Shown here: piece by piece, positions 11,129 to 22,385 of the stretch
Position numbering within the stretch: position 1 is the stretch's first letter
Layout of the letters: each line of letters opens with the position of its first letter
Source of the DNA: Cyanophora paradoxa
Taxonomy: Eukaryota; Glaucocystophyceae; Cyanophorales; Cyanophoraceae
Assembly: GCA_004431415.1 (NCBI GenBank)
Contig: QPMI01000477.1
Location: 310,001 to 374,000, forward strand
Length of the DNA: 64,000 bases
Direction of reading: 5' to 3'
Position numbers and translations under genes: made by a program
The notes under the pieces: generated by a model
Told to the model about the DNA's origin: nothing
The model's input: the letters and a program-made list of their open reading frames with translations, nothing else
The model's database searches: none

Positions 11129-11317
11129 CTTGCCAAGTTGGGGTGCGGGGTGCAGCTTCGCAGCTTGGCGGCTAGGCCGGCGGCTAGGATCAGCCGTTTA
11201 CGTACCCCACACCAGAGCCCGCTGCCCGCGGGCCGGGCCGCGGCGGCCCGCCGCTGAGCGCGGCTGCGCGCTGACCCCGCCGCCCGCGCGCCACGCCAGC
11301 GACAATTTGAGCAGCGA

Positions 11318-12540
11318 GTGGCGGCTAGCGCTGTAAGCACTACACTTCTAGATCTCTACCAAGGGAACATGGCGCTGCACGTACGCAGCCGGACGCTGCC
11401 GAGCTCGAGGTTCGAGTCCGCTGATTACGCGGTGCATGCGCAGATCCCAGCGCTTCTCGACCTGCCGGACGCCCTGCTGCTTCACATCATTCAGCTCGCG
11501 TCGGCAAGCGTGAGCTCGAGCATGCGCAGCGGTGCGGACAAGCGCCTGTACTTTGGTTGGGACTGGGCATCAACGGAGGCCGAGCGCTCAGCGAAGCTCA
11601 GCGCGCTCGTCTCAGCAGTGGCTGCATCCTCGATCGCGAGCTGCAGCTGGACCTCCAAATTAAACCCGAGCTCGAGCAGAATCGTCCGACCGACCTTCGG
11701 CAACTCTGCCGCCTGTGGGGAGTGTGTCTTAGATTCGCACAGCTCGTGGCTTCGGGCGGCGCGGCGCAGCGGGCGCGCCTGGAGCTCTTTTTCGGGGCGC
11801 CAGCTACGTATACGGCGCCCGCTCCATCATCCGCATCCGAAGCTCCACCGGTACCGCCACGGTTCACGGCCGCGGAGGTGGAGGAGAAATTAAACTGGCC
11901 GCGGCCTCAGCGGGGGCGGCGCGCGCCGGCACCGAGGAACTCGACCTGACATTGTCCTTCCAGGTCCGCGCGCTTTCGGCGGCCGCCACTTGCGCCTCTC
12001 GTTCCCTTTGCGACGGCCGCGGCTCCGTCCTCGGCCGCGCAGGCCAAGCGCCGCCCGAATGAGCCCTTCTCCCGATCCCTCGCGCCGCTGGCCGCCGCCT
12101 GCCTTCCCATCCCTCCGCGCCTTAAGCTTAAGCTTCCACGTCGCCGCGGGCGGCGCCGGCGCCGGCGCCGCCTTCTCCCCGGCCGAGCTCGGCCGCGTGC
12201 CCATAGGCGCCTGGGGCCCCGATCACGTCGCCCCGCTCGCCTCCTCCCTGCCCCGCCTCTCCTGCCTGGACCTCGGGGCCTCCCGCTCAGCCCGGCGGCC
12301 CTCTCCGCCCTCGCGGCGCTCCCGCTCGCCGCCCTCCGCGCGACGGCGGCCTGCAGCGACCCCTCGGACCCGATGGATCCCGCCTCGGCCATCTCCTCCA
12401 CCTTCCCGGGGCTCGAGCACCTCCGCCTTCGAGACCCTGGACGTCCTCACGCACGTGCGGCCCGGCGAGCCCCGGTACCCCATCGCCGAGGAGTCCCTCG
12501 CCCCCCTCGCCTCCCTGCCCCGCCTCCGCGGTCCGTGTTC
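11318..12540 (+). pseudogene. F-box/LRR gene remnant with several frame breaks
   Basis: An F-box-like segment (LLDLPDALLLHIIQLAS) is followed by LRQLCRLWGVCLRFAQLV and leucine-rich-repeat segments (FPSLRALSLSFHVAAGG, LPRLSCLDLGA, AALSALAALPLAALRATAA). These line up in order with the intact-looking paralogue at 28056-30262. Here, however, the homologous segments switch reading frame at least four times, near 11640, 11895, 12280 and 12435, without convincing splice sites. It then runs straight into a fragment of the lumen TPR gene. I read it as a pseudogene. Base errors in homopolymers could explain some breaks but probably not all. Confidence 0.6.
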
Positions 12541-12599
12541 GTTTCAGTATCCTCAGCTGTTTACTACGTCATCTATCTCACAGCCCTTCCTCCTCTCCG

Positions 12600-12975
12600 T
12601 CTGCCCTCACGGGGCGGGGCGGGGGCGCACGCTCTTGCCGGCGTCCCAGAGGGCGGCGACGAGGGCGGCGCGGGCCTCGCGCGCCTTGGGGAACTGCCGC
12701 ACCACCCCGCGCAGCTCCTGCAGCGCCTTCTCCCTGCGAGCGAGCGAGCGAGCGGGCGGGCGCGCGGGTGAGCGAGCGAAGCAGAGCAGAGCCGTTAACG
12801 TTGCAGCGAAGTATAGTGTTCCGATATCGATTCATTGCGGGGGCGGGCGGACCGCTGGCCGAGCTGGAAGAGCACGAGGCCGCGCTTGACGCGGGGCGAC
12901 GGGTCGTCCTCCGCCGCCGCCGCCGCCCGCACCAGCTCTCGCTCCGCATCCTCGTACCGGTTCAGCCTGAGGGGG
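12600..12975 (-). pseudogene. Fragment of the plastid-lumen TPR gene
   Basis: Two exons match exons of the gene at 18903-21107 almost exactly. They are ALQELRGVVRQFPKAREARA (about 12625-12738) and NRYEDAERELVRAAAAAEDD (about 12848-12965). The intron between them has diverged, and no other exons of that gene are present here. The fragment is what remains of the TPR gene in the first duplicated unit, and it cannot encode a complete protein. Confidence 0.65.
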
Positions 12976-13176
12976 GGAGGGGGGAAGAGGGGGGTTCAGC
13001 CTTTTGCAGTATCAAGTGCTTATTCTGAGCTTTTTTCGAGTAACCACGGTGAAGCAAACCCCGCGTGGGAAGTGGAACAAACTATTCTTAGATAACATAA
13101 TTACAAAAGTAAGTGTACAAGAGCTGTCTTTCTTATCTTTCTTATAGTTATGCTTTGTGGGCCTGTGAAATTTCGA

Positions 13177-16100
13177 TCACGATTTATGCGCACGGCGGTC
13201 GGCCTTGCCGGCGCCGCGCCCGCCGTCGGCGCCGAGCCGCTCCCGGCAGGCCGCGATCGCCTCGCCAAGGTCGACGATGCGCCGCTGCCGGGGGGAGAAG
13301 TACGCCTGCGCCGAAAGGCGCCCATCGGCGAGAGATGCGCGCGCGCGGCGGGACGGGCGGCAAACGGGGGTACCGGGTAGCGGTCGTAGAGCTCCTCCTT
13401 AGCGCGCTCGAGGCAGGCGAGAGCCTTGGCCCACGCCCCGTACCCCATGTGCGCCATTGCCAGCTGCGCGCCCGCGGGGCGCCGGCGTCGGCGCGGGCGC
13501 TCGGGGCGGGCGCGGTGCTAGCGCTGCAGCTGCGGCCCGACCTGGTAGGTCATGTGGCCCTCGATGAAGGGCGCGATGGACTTGGGCAGGAGGCGGAAAC
13601 GGCGGGTCAGGGCCAGGGCCCATGAGTTCGCCTGCGGGGCGGAGGGGCGCGCGGCGCCGGCCGTCAGCTGGTTCTCGGATCGGCCCGCCGGGCACGCGGG
13701 CGAACCTGCGCGAAGTCCTCCGCCGTGTAGGCCTTGCTCAGGCGCCCGGGGCGGACCTTGCCCTCGACAAAGAGCGACTGCGCGCAGGTGAGCTGCGGGA
13801 AAGGATGCGATCCCGAAGGGGGGGGGGGGGATGCAGGGACGGACCGACATGCTGCGGCCGTACCACAACAAATCCATATGCTGCCGGAGACAGAGGCGAT
13901 GAGATTTCGGGGGCGCGGGGCGCGGGGGGGGGTGGGGTTGAGAGGGGAGGGGTTTAGGGGGGGGGGGGGGGTGAGGGGGGAGGAGGGGGACGAGGGGGGG
14001 GGGAGGGAGGGGTTTGAGTGGGGGGAGGGAGGGGGGCGAGGAGGGGGGGGGGTTGCGGGGGGGGGGGGGGGGGTTGAGGGGGGGGGGGGGGCGGGAAGGG
14101 AAGGCGAGGGGTGGGGCTGCGCTTGCCGGCTCCGAGTGGCGCCGCAGGCGCTGCATGATCGCCGTCATCCGCCGCGCGTGCTGCGCGCGCGACAGTCACC
14201 TCGGGGGCGGAAAGAGAAGAAGCGGGGGCGGAGCGCGCGGCCCGGTCGCGGGGCGCCGGCGGGGCGGGGCGGGGCGGGGCGGGGCGGGGCGGGGCGCGCC
14301 GCCCTGGCGCACCCTTACAAGGCCAGCGAGGTCGCCCCCGTGGAAGCAGGCGTGCGCGGTCGTCAGCTCGAACCGGTCCGCCGTCACCCTGCGCCCGGCC
14401 ACGCGCGGTCAGAGAGAGAGAGATCTAGAGACTCTGCAGAGCTCGCGCCGGCCGCGGCGGGTCGGGAGCGGGGCGCTCGCACCGGTACTCGTTGGGGAGC
14501 GTCTCGAGGACGGCGACGGCGCGCTGGAGCATGCCGGCCGTGTCGCGCGCCCGCCCGTAGAAGAGCGTGTTGTGCGCTGCCGGCGAACTCGAGACTTTAG
14601 GACAGAACGGTTGGACGCGCGGCGGAGCGCGAGTCTGGATCAGATAGAGGGCTCGAGAGACGACTAGATGGGGACGCGAGCGAGCGGGCGGGGCGGGACA
14701 CTGTCACTCAGGCTAGGAGCGCTTAATCTTTCCGGAGGAGAAGACAGGGCGGGGCGGGGCGGGGCGGCGGGGCGGGGCGGACCGAGGGCGCGGAGGACAC
14801 GGACTTCGTTGAAGCGGTCCGCCGGCTCCGGTCCCGTGAAGAAGTACATCTGCACGCGTGGCGCAGCTGCTGCGTCAGAACAGTTGCGATGCGACACAAT
14901 ATCGTTAGTCCGTGTCACATGCCGCGCGTATCGTTAACCCGCTTTTGCGGCGCGCTTCGTGCCTAGGGGCGCCCTAGTGCCTTCTTGCTCTTGAACATCG
15001 GCCCGGCCGGCCCCTCGCCTCACCTTGTCGTACACGGTCTGGACGTCGTCGTAGCGGGCGGGGTCCCGCGCTGCGGGAGGGGGGCGCGCGCGGGCGTCAG
15101 AGGGGCGCGCGGCAGCCTCCGCCTCAGCCGCCGCCGCGCACCGAGGGCCTCGGCGAGCTCGATGAGGATGTCCGCCTCGAGCCGCGAGGGCGTACCCCCC
15201 GCCCGGATCACCTGAGGCGCCGCCACCCCCGCCCGTGAGGCCCGCCCAGAGCTGACGCGCGGGGCCCGCGCCCGGCCGCGCACCTGGCTCCACGCGGTGA
15301 AGTCTGCGGAAGGGCAGGCCCCGCGAGCGTCAGAGCGGCGAGGACAGGAAGGGAGAGAGAAGGGGGGTGGGGGAAGTGGGGGGGGGGGGGGGGGGGGGGG
15401 AGCGGCAGGCCGGGGCGCACAGAGGTCGATCGCCTCGTTAATTTCGAAAAACTGCCGGCGCGGCCGGCGGCGGGGGCGGTCAGGCGCCAGGCGGGCGGAC
15501 GGAGCGGGCGGCGGGGCGCCGGCGGGCGGAGGGGCGGGCGCACGAGGAGGTGGCCGAAGGCGCGGCGGCCGGTCGCGCGGGCCGCCAGCAGCGGCTCCGC
15601 CGCCCCGTGCGGCTTCACCGCCTCCGCCGCCTGCCCGCAAGTGAGCGGAACAGCGGAGCGGAGCGGAAGGGCGGAGGGGCGGGGCGGGACCTTGTCGAGG
15701 AGGGCGAAGACGTGGTCGCGGCCCACTGGCAGCAGGTCCGGAGGCAGCACGTGCATCTGCGGACACGCATGTGGCCGGGCGCTTAGCGCAGAGCGGAGCC
15801 GGAGCCGCGGGCCCCAGCGAGATCTAGATCTAGATCTAGATCTAGATGGAGGCTGGATAGGAGGGCGGACCGGGCCGGTGGCGACGGCGATGCAGCGCCA
15901 GCAGTGCTCAGCCATAAGCGCCGCGTCCGCCCTGCGGCCCCGGCGGCGTCAGCGGCGCGGCGCACGCCCCGTGCACGCCGTGGCGGCGGCGCGCGCACAG
16001 CTGCGTGAAGAAGTCGGCGTGGGCGCTCGTGAGCGCGTCGTGCCACGCCGCGTACACGCCCTCCACCTGCCGCCGGCCGGGCCCGAGTCGGCGGCGGGAA

Positions 16101-17700
16101 GGGGGGGGGGGAGCGGGGGGTACGGGATCGGCGCACGAAGTGGGGGCTGCCCGAGAGCCTCAGGTCCTCGAGGTACCCCCGGACGCGCCCGCGGCCCTCC
16201 TCGTCGGCGAAGAGGGGGGTATCGAATACCTCGGGCAGGGAGAGGGCGGCGGCGAGGTCCGTGCAGGCGCGGACGAGGCGCGCGGGGGCGGCCCACGAGG
16301 CGTCCACGGGGTGCCGCGCCCCCACCTGGCCCCGGAATCACTCCGACGGGACTCGAACCCAGGACGGGCGGAGACGGGGCGCGGACCTCGCTTGCCACCG
16401 CCCGCAGTGCCTCCGCCGCCGCCGCGACGCATTTGACGGCCTCTTCCCGCGCCGCCTCGCTCCCGTGGCGGAAGGGCGGCGGAAGGTGCGCTGCCGGCGG
16501 CGGCGAGCGCCGCCGGCCCAGCCCCCCGCTCGAGGGCCGCCGCCGCCGTGCCGCCGGTCCGCCGCCGTCGTCGTCGGCCCTGCGCGCCCGCCCGCACGTT
16601 CGGCGGCGGCGGCGGCGGCGGGCGGCGGCGGGGCGGGCGGGGCGGCGGCGCACGTCAGCGTGGTGCCCGCGTCGCAGTTCGAGTCCGCCGACGGCGGCCT
16701 GCGCCCCTCCGTGAGCCGCGGGCGGGAGGCGCCGGGGAGGCGGCTGGCGCGCCTGGTTTGGATCGCGGGCGCCAACGGCTCGGCCTCCCACCACCGCCCG
16801 AGGCGCTGGAACGCGTCGATGAGCGCCGCGTCCTCCTCGCCGGCCGCCGCCTCCTCCCGCCGCTGCCCGCGCCGCCCGCGTCAGCCTCGCGCGGCGCCGG
16901 CGCCGGCGGGCGGCGCCGGCCCGGGGCGGGGCGGGGCGCGCCTCGTCCAGGGCCCGCTTCTGGCTCGGTGGCGCGGGGCGGGGCGCGACCCGAACGGTAA
17001 AGAGCCGACCGGCGTCCCGTCTGGGCCCCCGACGACCAGCCTGCGGCACCCCGTCGGGCCCGGCAGCGCCCGCGGCGGCGCGGGCGGGACGCACCGCAGC
17101 GTCTCCGTCTCCGCCAGGGCGAAGCCGGGTCGGGGTTGGCCGGGACTGCGCGCGCGGCGGCCGGTCAGCAGCTGCAGGCGCGGCGCGCAGGGCCCCCAGC
17201 GGCGCACTGATGCAGAAGCGCTCATCGCAGACGCCGCCGTCGCCCACAGTGAGGCCGATTCGCGGCCGCGCGACGCCGTAAGGCTCCGCCCCCGCCGGCG
17301 TCGCGAGCGCGAGCGCCGTGCTCGGCCCTGCCGGCCGCACGCGTCGGCGGGGAGCGCCGCGCCGGAAGCCGGCACGGCACGCACCGGCGGGCTCAATATG
17401 CAGCTGCAGGACGCGCCGCGCCGCGGGCTCTTGCTCGGAACTCGAGTCGGGAGTCGTCCCGGGCGTCGAGCTGGGCGAGCCCGCACACAAAGCAACCCTG
17501 TACCGCCTCCCGACGACGAGGTTGAAGTCAGCGCCGCTGCCCGCAGGCGCACGCTCGGCGAGAGGAGGCCGCGGTATGACTTGGTTCTGCCCGCTCGTAC
17601 GCGTCCGCGTGAGCGCAGAAAAGAGCGGGAAGCAAGAGATGAAACGCACTCGCGATGTCCGGATCACGCGGCCCTGGTCGTGCAGGATCTCCAGCTGCAT
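13177..17700 (-). CDS. Large multi-exon protein of unknown function, tandem copy B
   Basis: Paralogue of 4887-9267 with the same start (MQLEILHDQGRVIRTSR), the same exon order and the same C-terminus (KADRRAHKS at 13177). Exon peptides are near identical, for example YDRYPVPP versus YDRFPVP and RLEADILIELAEALGA versus RLEADILIELGEALGA. Introns differ more, with much longer G-rich tracts at 13911-14095 and a G run at about 15370-15400. The last intron runs from GTACCCCC to GGCGCAG, as in copy A. Substitutions concentrated in introns suggest that both copies have been under coding constraint. The function is unknown. The C-terminal half looks like helical repeats, possibly TPR or a related solenoid. 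Confidence 0.6.
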
Positions 17701-17754
17701 GTTTCCCGGCGCCCCGCCGCCCGCCGCGCCTCGCCGGCGCTACTACACCTATGC

Positions 17755-17835
17755 AGATGCAGACAGTCTACGCCTCAAGGGCCGAAGCCTCGCAGACAGT
17801 CTACAGATGCAGATGCAGACAGTCTACGCCCGCCG
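17755..17835. repeat. Short tandem repeat GATGCAGACAGTCTACGCC
   Basis: About three imperfect copies of a unit containing CAGACAGTCTACGCC lie just upstream of large gene copy B. Copy A lacks them at the equivalent position near 9300, so this is a copy-specific expansion in the probable promoter. Confidence 0.6.
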
Positions 17836-18379
17836 CGCCCCGCCGCGCCCCGGCCCGCGGCCGCCCGCCGCCTGCCGCGCCCCGCTGGCAGTACTAGAGC
17901 CGCGAAGATACAGCTACAGCTCTTTATCGACCTCGCTTCGTCGGGTGCAGCGTGGCAGACCGTCGGACGCGTATATGGAATGTTTCCGAGTTCCGATGCG
18001 CATGCAGATGTACTGCACAACAAGCAAGCTATAGCGACCGCGCGTGCTCTCTGCAGCTGCAGGCTGCAGCTGTGGGCCTGTTGTGGGCCTGTTGTGGCTA
18101 GCTCGTCGAGCACATATCGGCCGCGGCCGTGCGAGAGAGAGCGTTACCTCAGCTTACCTGCAGGGCTAGACGTCGGAGCCTTTGACGTTGCTTCTGGCTA
18201 GAGGTCTAGCCGTCTAGGTGCGCGTACCCCGGGCCAGGGCGCTCCGCTGCGCATCAGGCATATGCATGCGCATATCTGGGCATGCATGCGCTCGGCGCCG
18301 GCTGCGTGCCGACCGCGCCACCCGCGCGCCACGCGCGCCAGCGACGATTTGAAGCAGTGGTGCTGGAGAGTACATGACG

Positions 18380-18600
18380 TCGGCACGCACGCAGCCGCAC
18401 GCTGCCGAGGTTCGAGTCCGCGCTTATTCGCTGCTCAGCGGCTCACCAAGCTTCGAGAACGTACTGAATTACGCAGTGCATCCGCGCAGATCCCAGCGCT
18501 TCTCGACCTAGGCCTGCCGGACGCCCTGCTGTTGTGCATCATTCAGCTCGCTTCAGATCGTCGTGTACACGTTGTAGATATTCATTTGTGTTGAATTAAT
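18380..18600 (+). pseudogene. F-box remnant in duplicated unit B
   Basis: A short open segment contains AQIPALLDLGLPDALLLCII, the same F-box start as at 11318. It then diverges into unrelated sequence with a stop about 20 residues later. No LRR exons follow before the TPR gene. It occupies the position expected for the F-box gene in the second duplicated unit, so I call it a truncated remnant. Confidence 0.55.
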
Positions 18601-18902
18601 ATTTGTACAGCAGTCTTGGAAGTACTGGTCGTGCCGAATCTAGCTCTAGATCTCCGGGGCCGGGGCCGAGAGCCTACCGCGCGATGGCAAAGTCCGCGTC
18701 GTTGCCTGGGCGAGGGAGATCAGGAAAGGGGGGGGTGGAGGAGGGATGATAAGAGATCCCACTATTCAGGAAAGGGGGGAGGGGAGGGGGGGTGGGGGGT
18801 GGAGGAGGGATGATAAGACGGCTGGTCACGGGCGGCTGTGCAGGGATTGCTAGATTGCGGGGCTGGAGGGAGGGAGGGGGCGGCGGCGGGGGCGGCAAGG
18901 CT
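18601..18902. repeat. G-rich direct repeats downstream of the TPR gene
   Basis: Two imperfect copies of a unit with CAGGAAAGGGGGG followed by GGTGGAGGAGGGATGATAAG lie at about 18718-18760 and 18768-18820. I see no gene. Confidence 0.5.
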
Positions 18903-21107
18903 CTACTCTATCAAGAGAGGTCCCACGTAGGAGAAGCGGGGGCGGGGCGCACCGCCGAGCCAGCGGTCGGTGAGGAAGGAGTCGATGGCGTCGATGGCGG
19001 CGGGGGGCCACCGGTACCGCACCGAGATCCAACGAACGTCCTGCGAGACCCGCCGTTAGTATAACTTTATTGCAATTGCAAGTTGACCTAATAAAATGAT
19101 GACTTCTAGCGCAAATGACTTAAGCTTTTAGGGCAACTTAAAACTAGAAGATCACAGCACGTCCTGATCCACCGTTCCTATCATTAAGCCCCGAGCGGGG
19201 CGGGGGGGAGGCGGGGGGAGGGGGGGGGGAGGGGGAGAGGGGGGGCACCTTGGCGCGGGGATCGTTCTTCAACGCCTCCTTCCACTCCCGCACCGCCTCC
19301 CCCTGCGCCCCCGCACGCTCAGAAGGGAGGAAGGACCAAGGCTGAACCTCCTCGAAGCGGGGGCCTCGAGCTCGGAGTCAAGGGGGCGCACGCTCTTGCC
19401 GGCGTCCCAGAGGGCGGCGACGAGGGCGGCGCGGGCCTCGCGGGCCTTGGGGAACTGCCGCACCACCCCGCGCAGCTCCTGCAGCGCCTTCTCCCTGGGG
19501 GCGGGGGGAGGGGGGGGGGGGGGGGGTGTGAGCCAAGCCGAGCTGAGCTGAGCAGAGCAGAGCAGAGCCGCTGCAACGGAGTTTGTAGTGTCACGGCGTT
19601 CTAAAACGTTCCTCTAATCTATCGCGGGGGCGGGCGGGGCGGGACGGGCGGACCGCTGGCCGAGCTGGAAGAGGACGAGGCCACGCTTGACGCGGGGCGA
19701 CGGGTCGTCCTCCGCCGCCGCCGCCGCCCGCACCAGCTCTCGCTCCGCATCCTCGTACCGGTTCAGCCTGGGGGGGGGGAGAGGAAGAGGGGGATACGCT
19801 CAGTACGGCCGCTTGTCTTCGATGGGGTCGCGCGAGAGGGGGGTACGGGGCACCGCGAGAGGGCGTCGGCGCGGCCGAGGAGGGCGGGTAAGCTGTCCCC
19901 GTCGAGGGATACCGCGAGCGCGTAAGCAGCCTCCGCCTCCTCGTCCCTGGGGGGAGGGGGGTAAGGCGAAGGGGGTACATGGTTTGAGGGAGTGGGGGGT
20001 ACCGGTCGATCTCCTGGAGGGCATGCCCCTTGGCGATGGCGATGTCCCGGCGAAGGAAGACGTTCTGGGGGGAGTAAGGGAGGAGGGGGTACGGGCGGCT
20101 CGGGGCGAGGGGGGGTACCGGGAACTTGGAGGGGCAGGCCTGGGCCCGTTTGTCGGCCTCCTCTAGGTCGGCGATCGCGCTCTTCACCTGAGCGCGCTGA
20201 GGATCAGGCGTCCGTTGGGGCTGGGGCGGGGGGTACGCGGGCGGACCAGCTCGGGGTTGAGAACGAAGTTCAGGTCGCGGGAGCGCTTCAGCTTGGCCGC
20301 GGCCCGGTACTTGTACACCCCCTGCGAAGCCCCGTCGCGCGGGGCGGCGGAAGCGGGGCGTCGCGCGGCCCTCGGGGGAAGGGTACCGGTTTCGGGTACA
20401 CTTTGGCGACGTCCGTCCAGAGCGTCTCGGCCCGCCTGCGGCGCGGCGCAGTCCGGTCGGCGGCGCGGCGCGGCGCGGCGCGGCGCGGCGCGGCGCGGCG
20501 CGGGGCGGTCGAAGGCGCCGCGCATGCGCACTCGTAATCGCCCCGGTCCATCGCGTCCAGAGCCTCAGTCGCCCGCGCCTGCCGCGCCGCGCGCTCGCCC
20601 GAGGGGCCCCGGAGCCCGCCGGGGAAGACCTTGAAGACCGCGCACCTTGAAGACCTCGCTGTCGCGCGAGCCGTCCTTGAGATCCACGCAGAACTGCGCC
20701 GCGATGCGATCGCTGCGCGCGCGCGCGCAAGCGCCCGGGTTATGATGGGGTCCGTCGCGGACGGGCGGGGCCCGGGAAGCGCTAGGGAACGTCAGACAGG
20801 CGGAAGCTAACCTCGTCCCGGGTTCCGGAGGCCGCTCCGCCGCGGCCAGCGCCCCGGTTGGCGCAGCGAGACTGACAGCGAGCGCCAGCAGCGCGGCCTT
20901 CGCCCCCGCGGCCACGAGCGTACGCTGAGAAGACGTCGACGCATCGTACGAGCATTCCACCGGCTGCAGCTGCGTTGGTTTCTGCCGGGGCGCCGAGCTC
21001 CGGCCGCCAGGGCGGCAAGCGCGCGCGAGCCTCTGACTGGTCGATCCAAATACGGCAGCCGCAGTGCCGGCCGCCGGGGGCGGCAGCGGAGCCACGAAGC
21101 AGTTCAT
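18903..21107 (-). CDS. Plastid-targeted TPR protein, probably thylakoid lumen
   Basis: The first exon starts MNCFVAPLPPPAAGTAAAVFG and has an S/A/R/P-rich, acid-poor leader. It is followed by a hydrophobic stretch, AKAALLALAVSLAAPTGALA, ending in an Ala-x-Ala site. This is the two-part arrangement of thylakoid-lumen proteins. About a dozen exons follow with TPR-like helices: RATEALDAMDRGDYERAETL, KSAIADLEEADKRAQACPSK, RRDIAIAKGHALQEIDR, AEAAYALAVSLDGDSLPALL, NRYEDAERELVRAAAAAEDD and ALQELRGVVRQFPKAREARA. The last exon encodes RWISVRYRWPPAAIDAIDSF and ends FSYVGPLLIE. Introns are GT-AG, mostly GTACCCCC, and phases agree at each junction I checked. The last intron is about 190 nt, which is long for this gene. 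The start lies only 45 bp from that of divergent MMADHC. The ligand and exact role are unknown. Lumen targeting is inference from the leader. Confidence 0.75.
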
Positions 21108-21152
21108 TCGGTCGAGACGGGTACACTGCTCGAAGCGCGTGCAGCTCGTTCG

Positions 21153-22098
21153 ATGGCACCGAGCGCACCCAGCAAGGAGTCTATGGAGTCCCGGAGAGGC
21201 CGGCAGCTGCAGGAGACTCGGCAGAATCCCTGGGCCATCGAGTACAGTATCCACGAGGCCCCCGCGCTTCTCAAGTGCGCCGCTGCGGGGAATGCGCTTC
21301 TCTAGCACCGAGAGAGCGCGCCCGGCTTTGCTGAGACTCGGCGCAGGCGCGAGGCGGCGCTCACGTTCCCGCATAATGAGATCAAGGAGAAGGATCTGCT
21401 CATCGTGCCCTGCTGCCAGGTACGGTCGCGTGCAGCTCTTCTCGCAGCTCTTCTTCTCGCGCTGATCGGCCGGCGCGCGCTCATCCCGCAGCCAGTCACC
21501 GTCGACCTCATCGCGTGGGGCCCGAAGGAGCAGGAGGAGAAGGACCGATGCCTCGAGATGGTGGGTGCTATCTCTTGCTTTCGCTGCGTCGCCTAGCAGC
21601 CCGCGCCGCGACCCCGGGCCGCGCCACGCGCTAATCAGCGCGCGACGTTTCAGTTCATCGCTTGGGGGAAGCGCGTGTGCGAGGCCGTCCGTGCGCAAGG
21701 CCACTGGGCCGACGTCACGGATCCCTGCTCCGGCCTTCCGGTGCGCTGGGAAGCCTGGAGCGCCGCCGCGCGCCCCGCCCGCTCCCCAGCCCGGCCCGCG
21801 CGTCGCCGACAGCCTTCCTTCCCTGCAGCTCCTCAGCGAGCGGGGAAACCACATCTACAGCGACGTCGAAGCGTTGGAGCTGCTGCTTCGGTACAAGACC
21901 GTCGACATCGGCGGCTGCCGCGTCCTCTCGCACCCCAAGTGGGGCTACCGCGTGTACCCCACCACCCTCTTCTCCACCGCCCCCCTCGCCGTCCTGACCG
22001 CCGCCCTGGAGACCGCCGACGCATCTACCCCCCCGCCCTTCCCCTCCCCCGACGCCGGGGCCGCCCCCGCCAGCGTCCGGCACAGCTGCTGCGCATAG
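21153..22098 (+). CDS. MMADHC, cobalamin trafficking protein CblD
   Basis: In animals MMADHC (CblD) partners MMACHC and routes cobalamin to methionine synthase and methylmalonyl-CoA mutase. Five exons fit with matching phases: 21153-21274, 21347-21419, 21492-21561, 21654-21740 and 21829-22098. The family signature is clear in RVCEAVRAQGHWADVTDPCS, EYSIHEAPALLK, YKTVDIGGCRVLSHPKWG and YRVYPTTLFSTAPLAVL. These match the conserved nitroreductase-like C-terminal domain of CblD. The protein is about 200 residues, shorter than the animal protein because the long N-terminal leader is missing or in an unrecognised exon. The first ATG used (MAPSAPSKESMESRRG) is 45 bp from the divergent TPR gene. A mitochondrial leader is not obvious. 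Confidence 0.9.
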
Positions 22099-22385
22099 CG
22101 CAGCGCTGGCTGAAAGGTGGCCACCTTACGCTTAAGCTTGGGGCCAGATATGTTGTATGTGGTCCAGGGTTAGGATATAGAGCATATGCTTCGATCGTAG
22201 ATTTCATGCAGGATAGCTTATGACCCCCGCAGCTGATTGTGTGTATTGATATCGATATATATATATGCAGCAACGTATCTTTCAGATGACCTAGGCTATC
22301 TATCTACGTCTACGTACGTCTATGTAGCGCGTGCGCGCACTGTTCTGCAATGAAATGAGACAAGGACCCCGCGTTCATGCAATCT
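22099..22385. other. Short intergenic region between convergent genes
   Basis: Separates MMADHC (+) from the PWWP-like gene (-). It contains a run of TA-rich palindromes (GATATCGATATATATATATGC) near 22245-22267. No gene seen. Confidence 0.5.

Noticed and set aside
20630-20645. A 16-nt GT...AG insertion that looks like a micro-intron in the lumen TPR gene
   Set aside because: A normal 67-nt intron starting at the same donor and ending GGCGCGGCAG restores the frame (EVFK then ARATEALDAMDRGDYE), so no micro-intron is needed.
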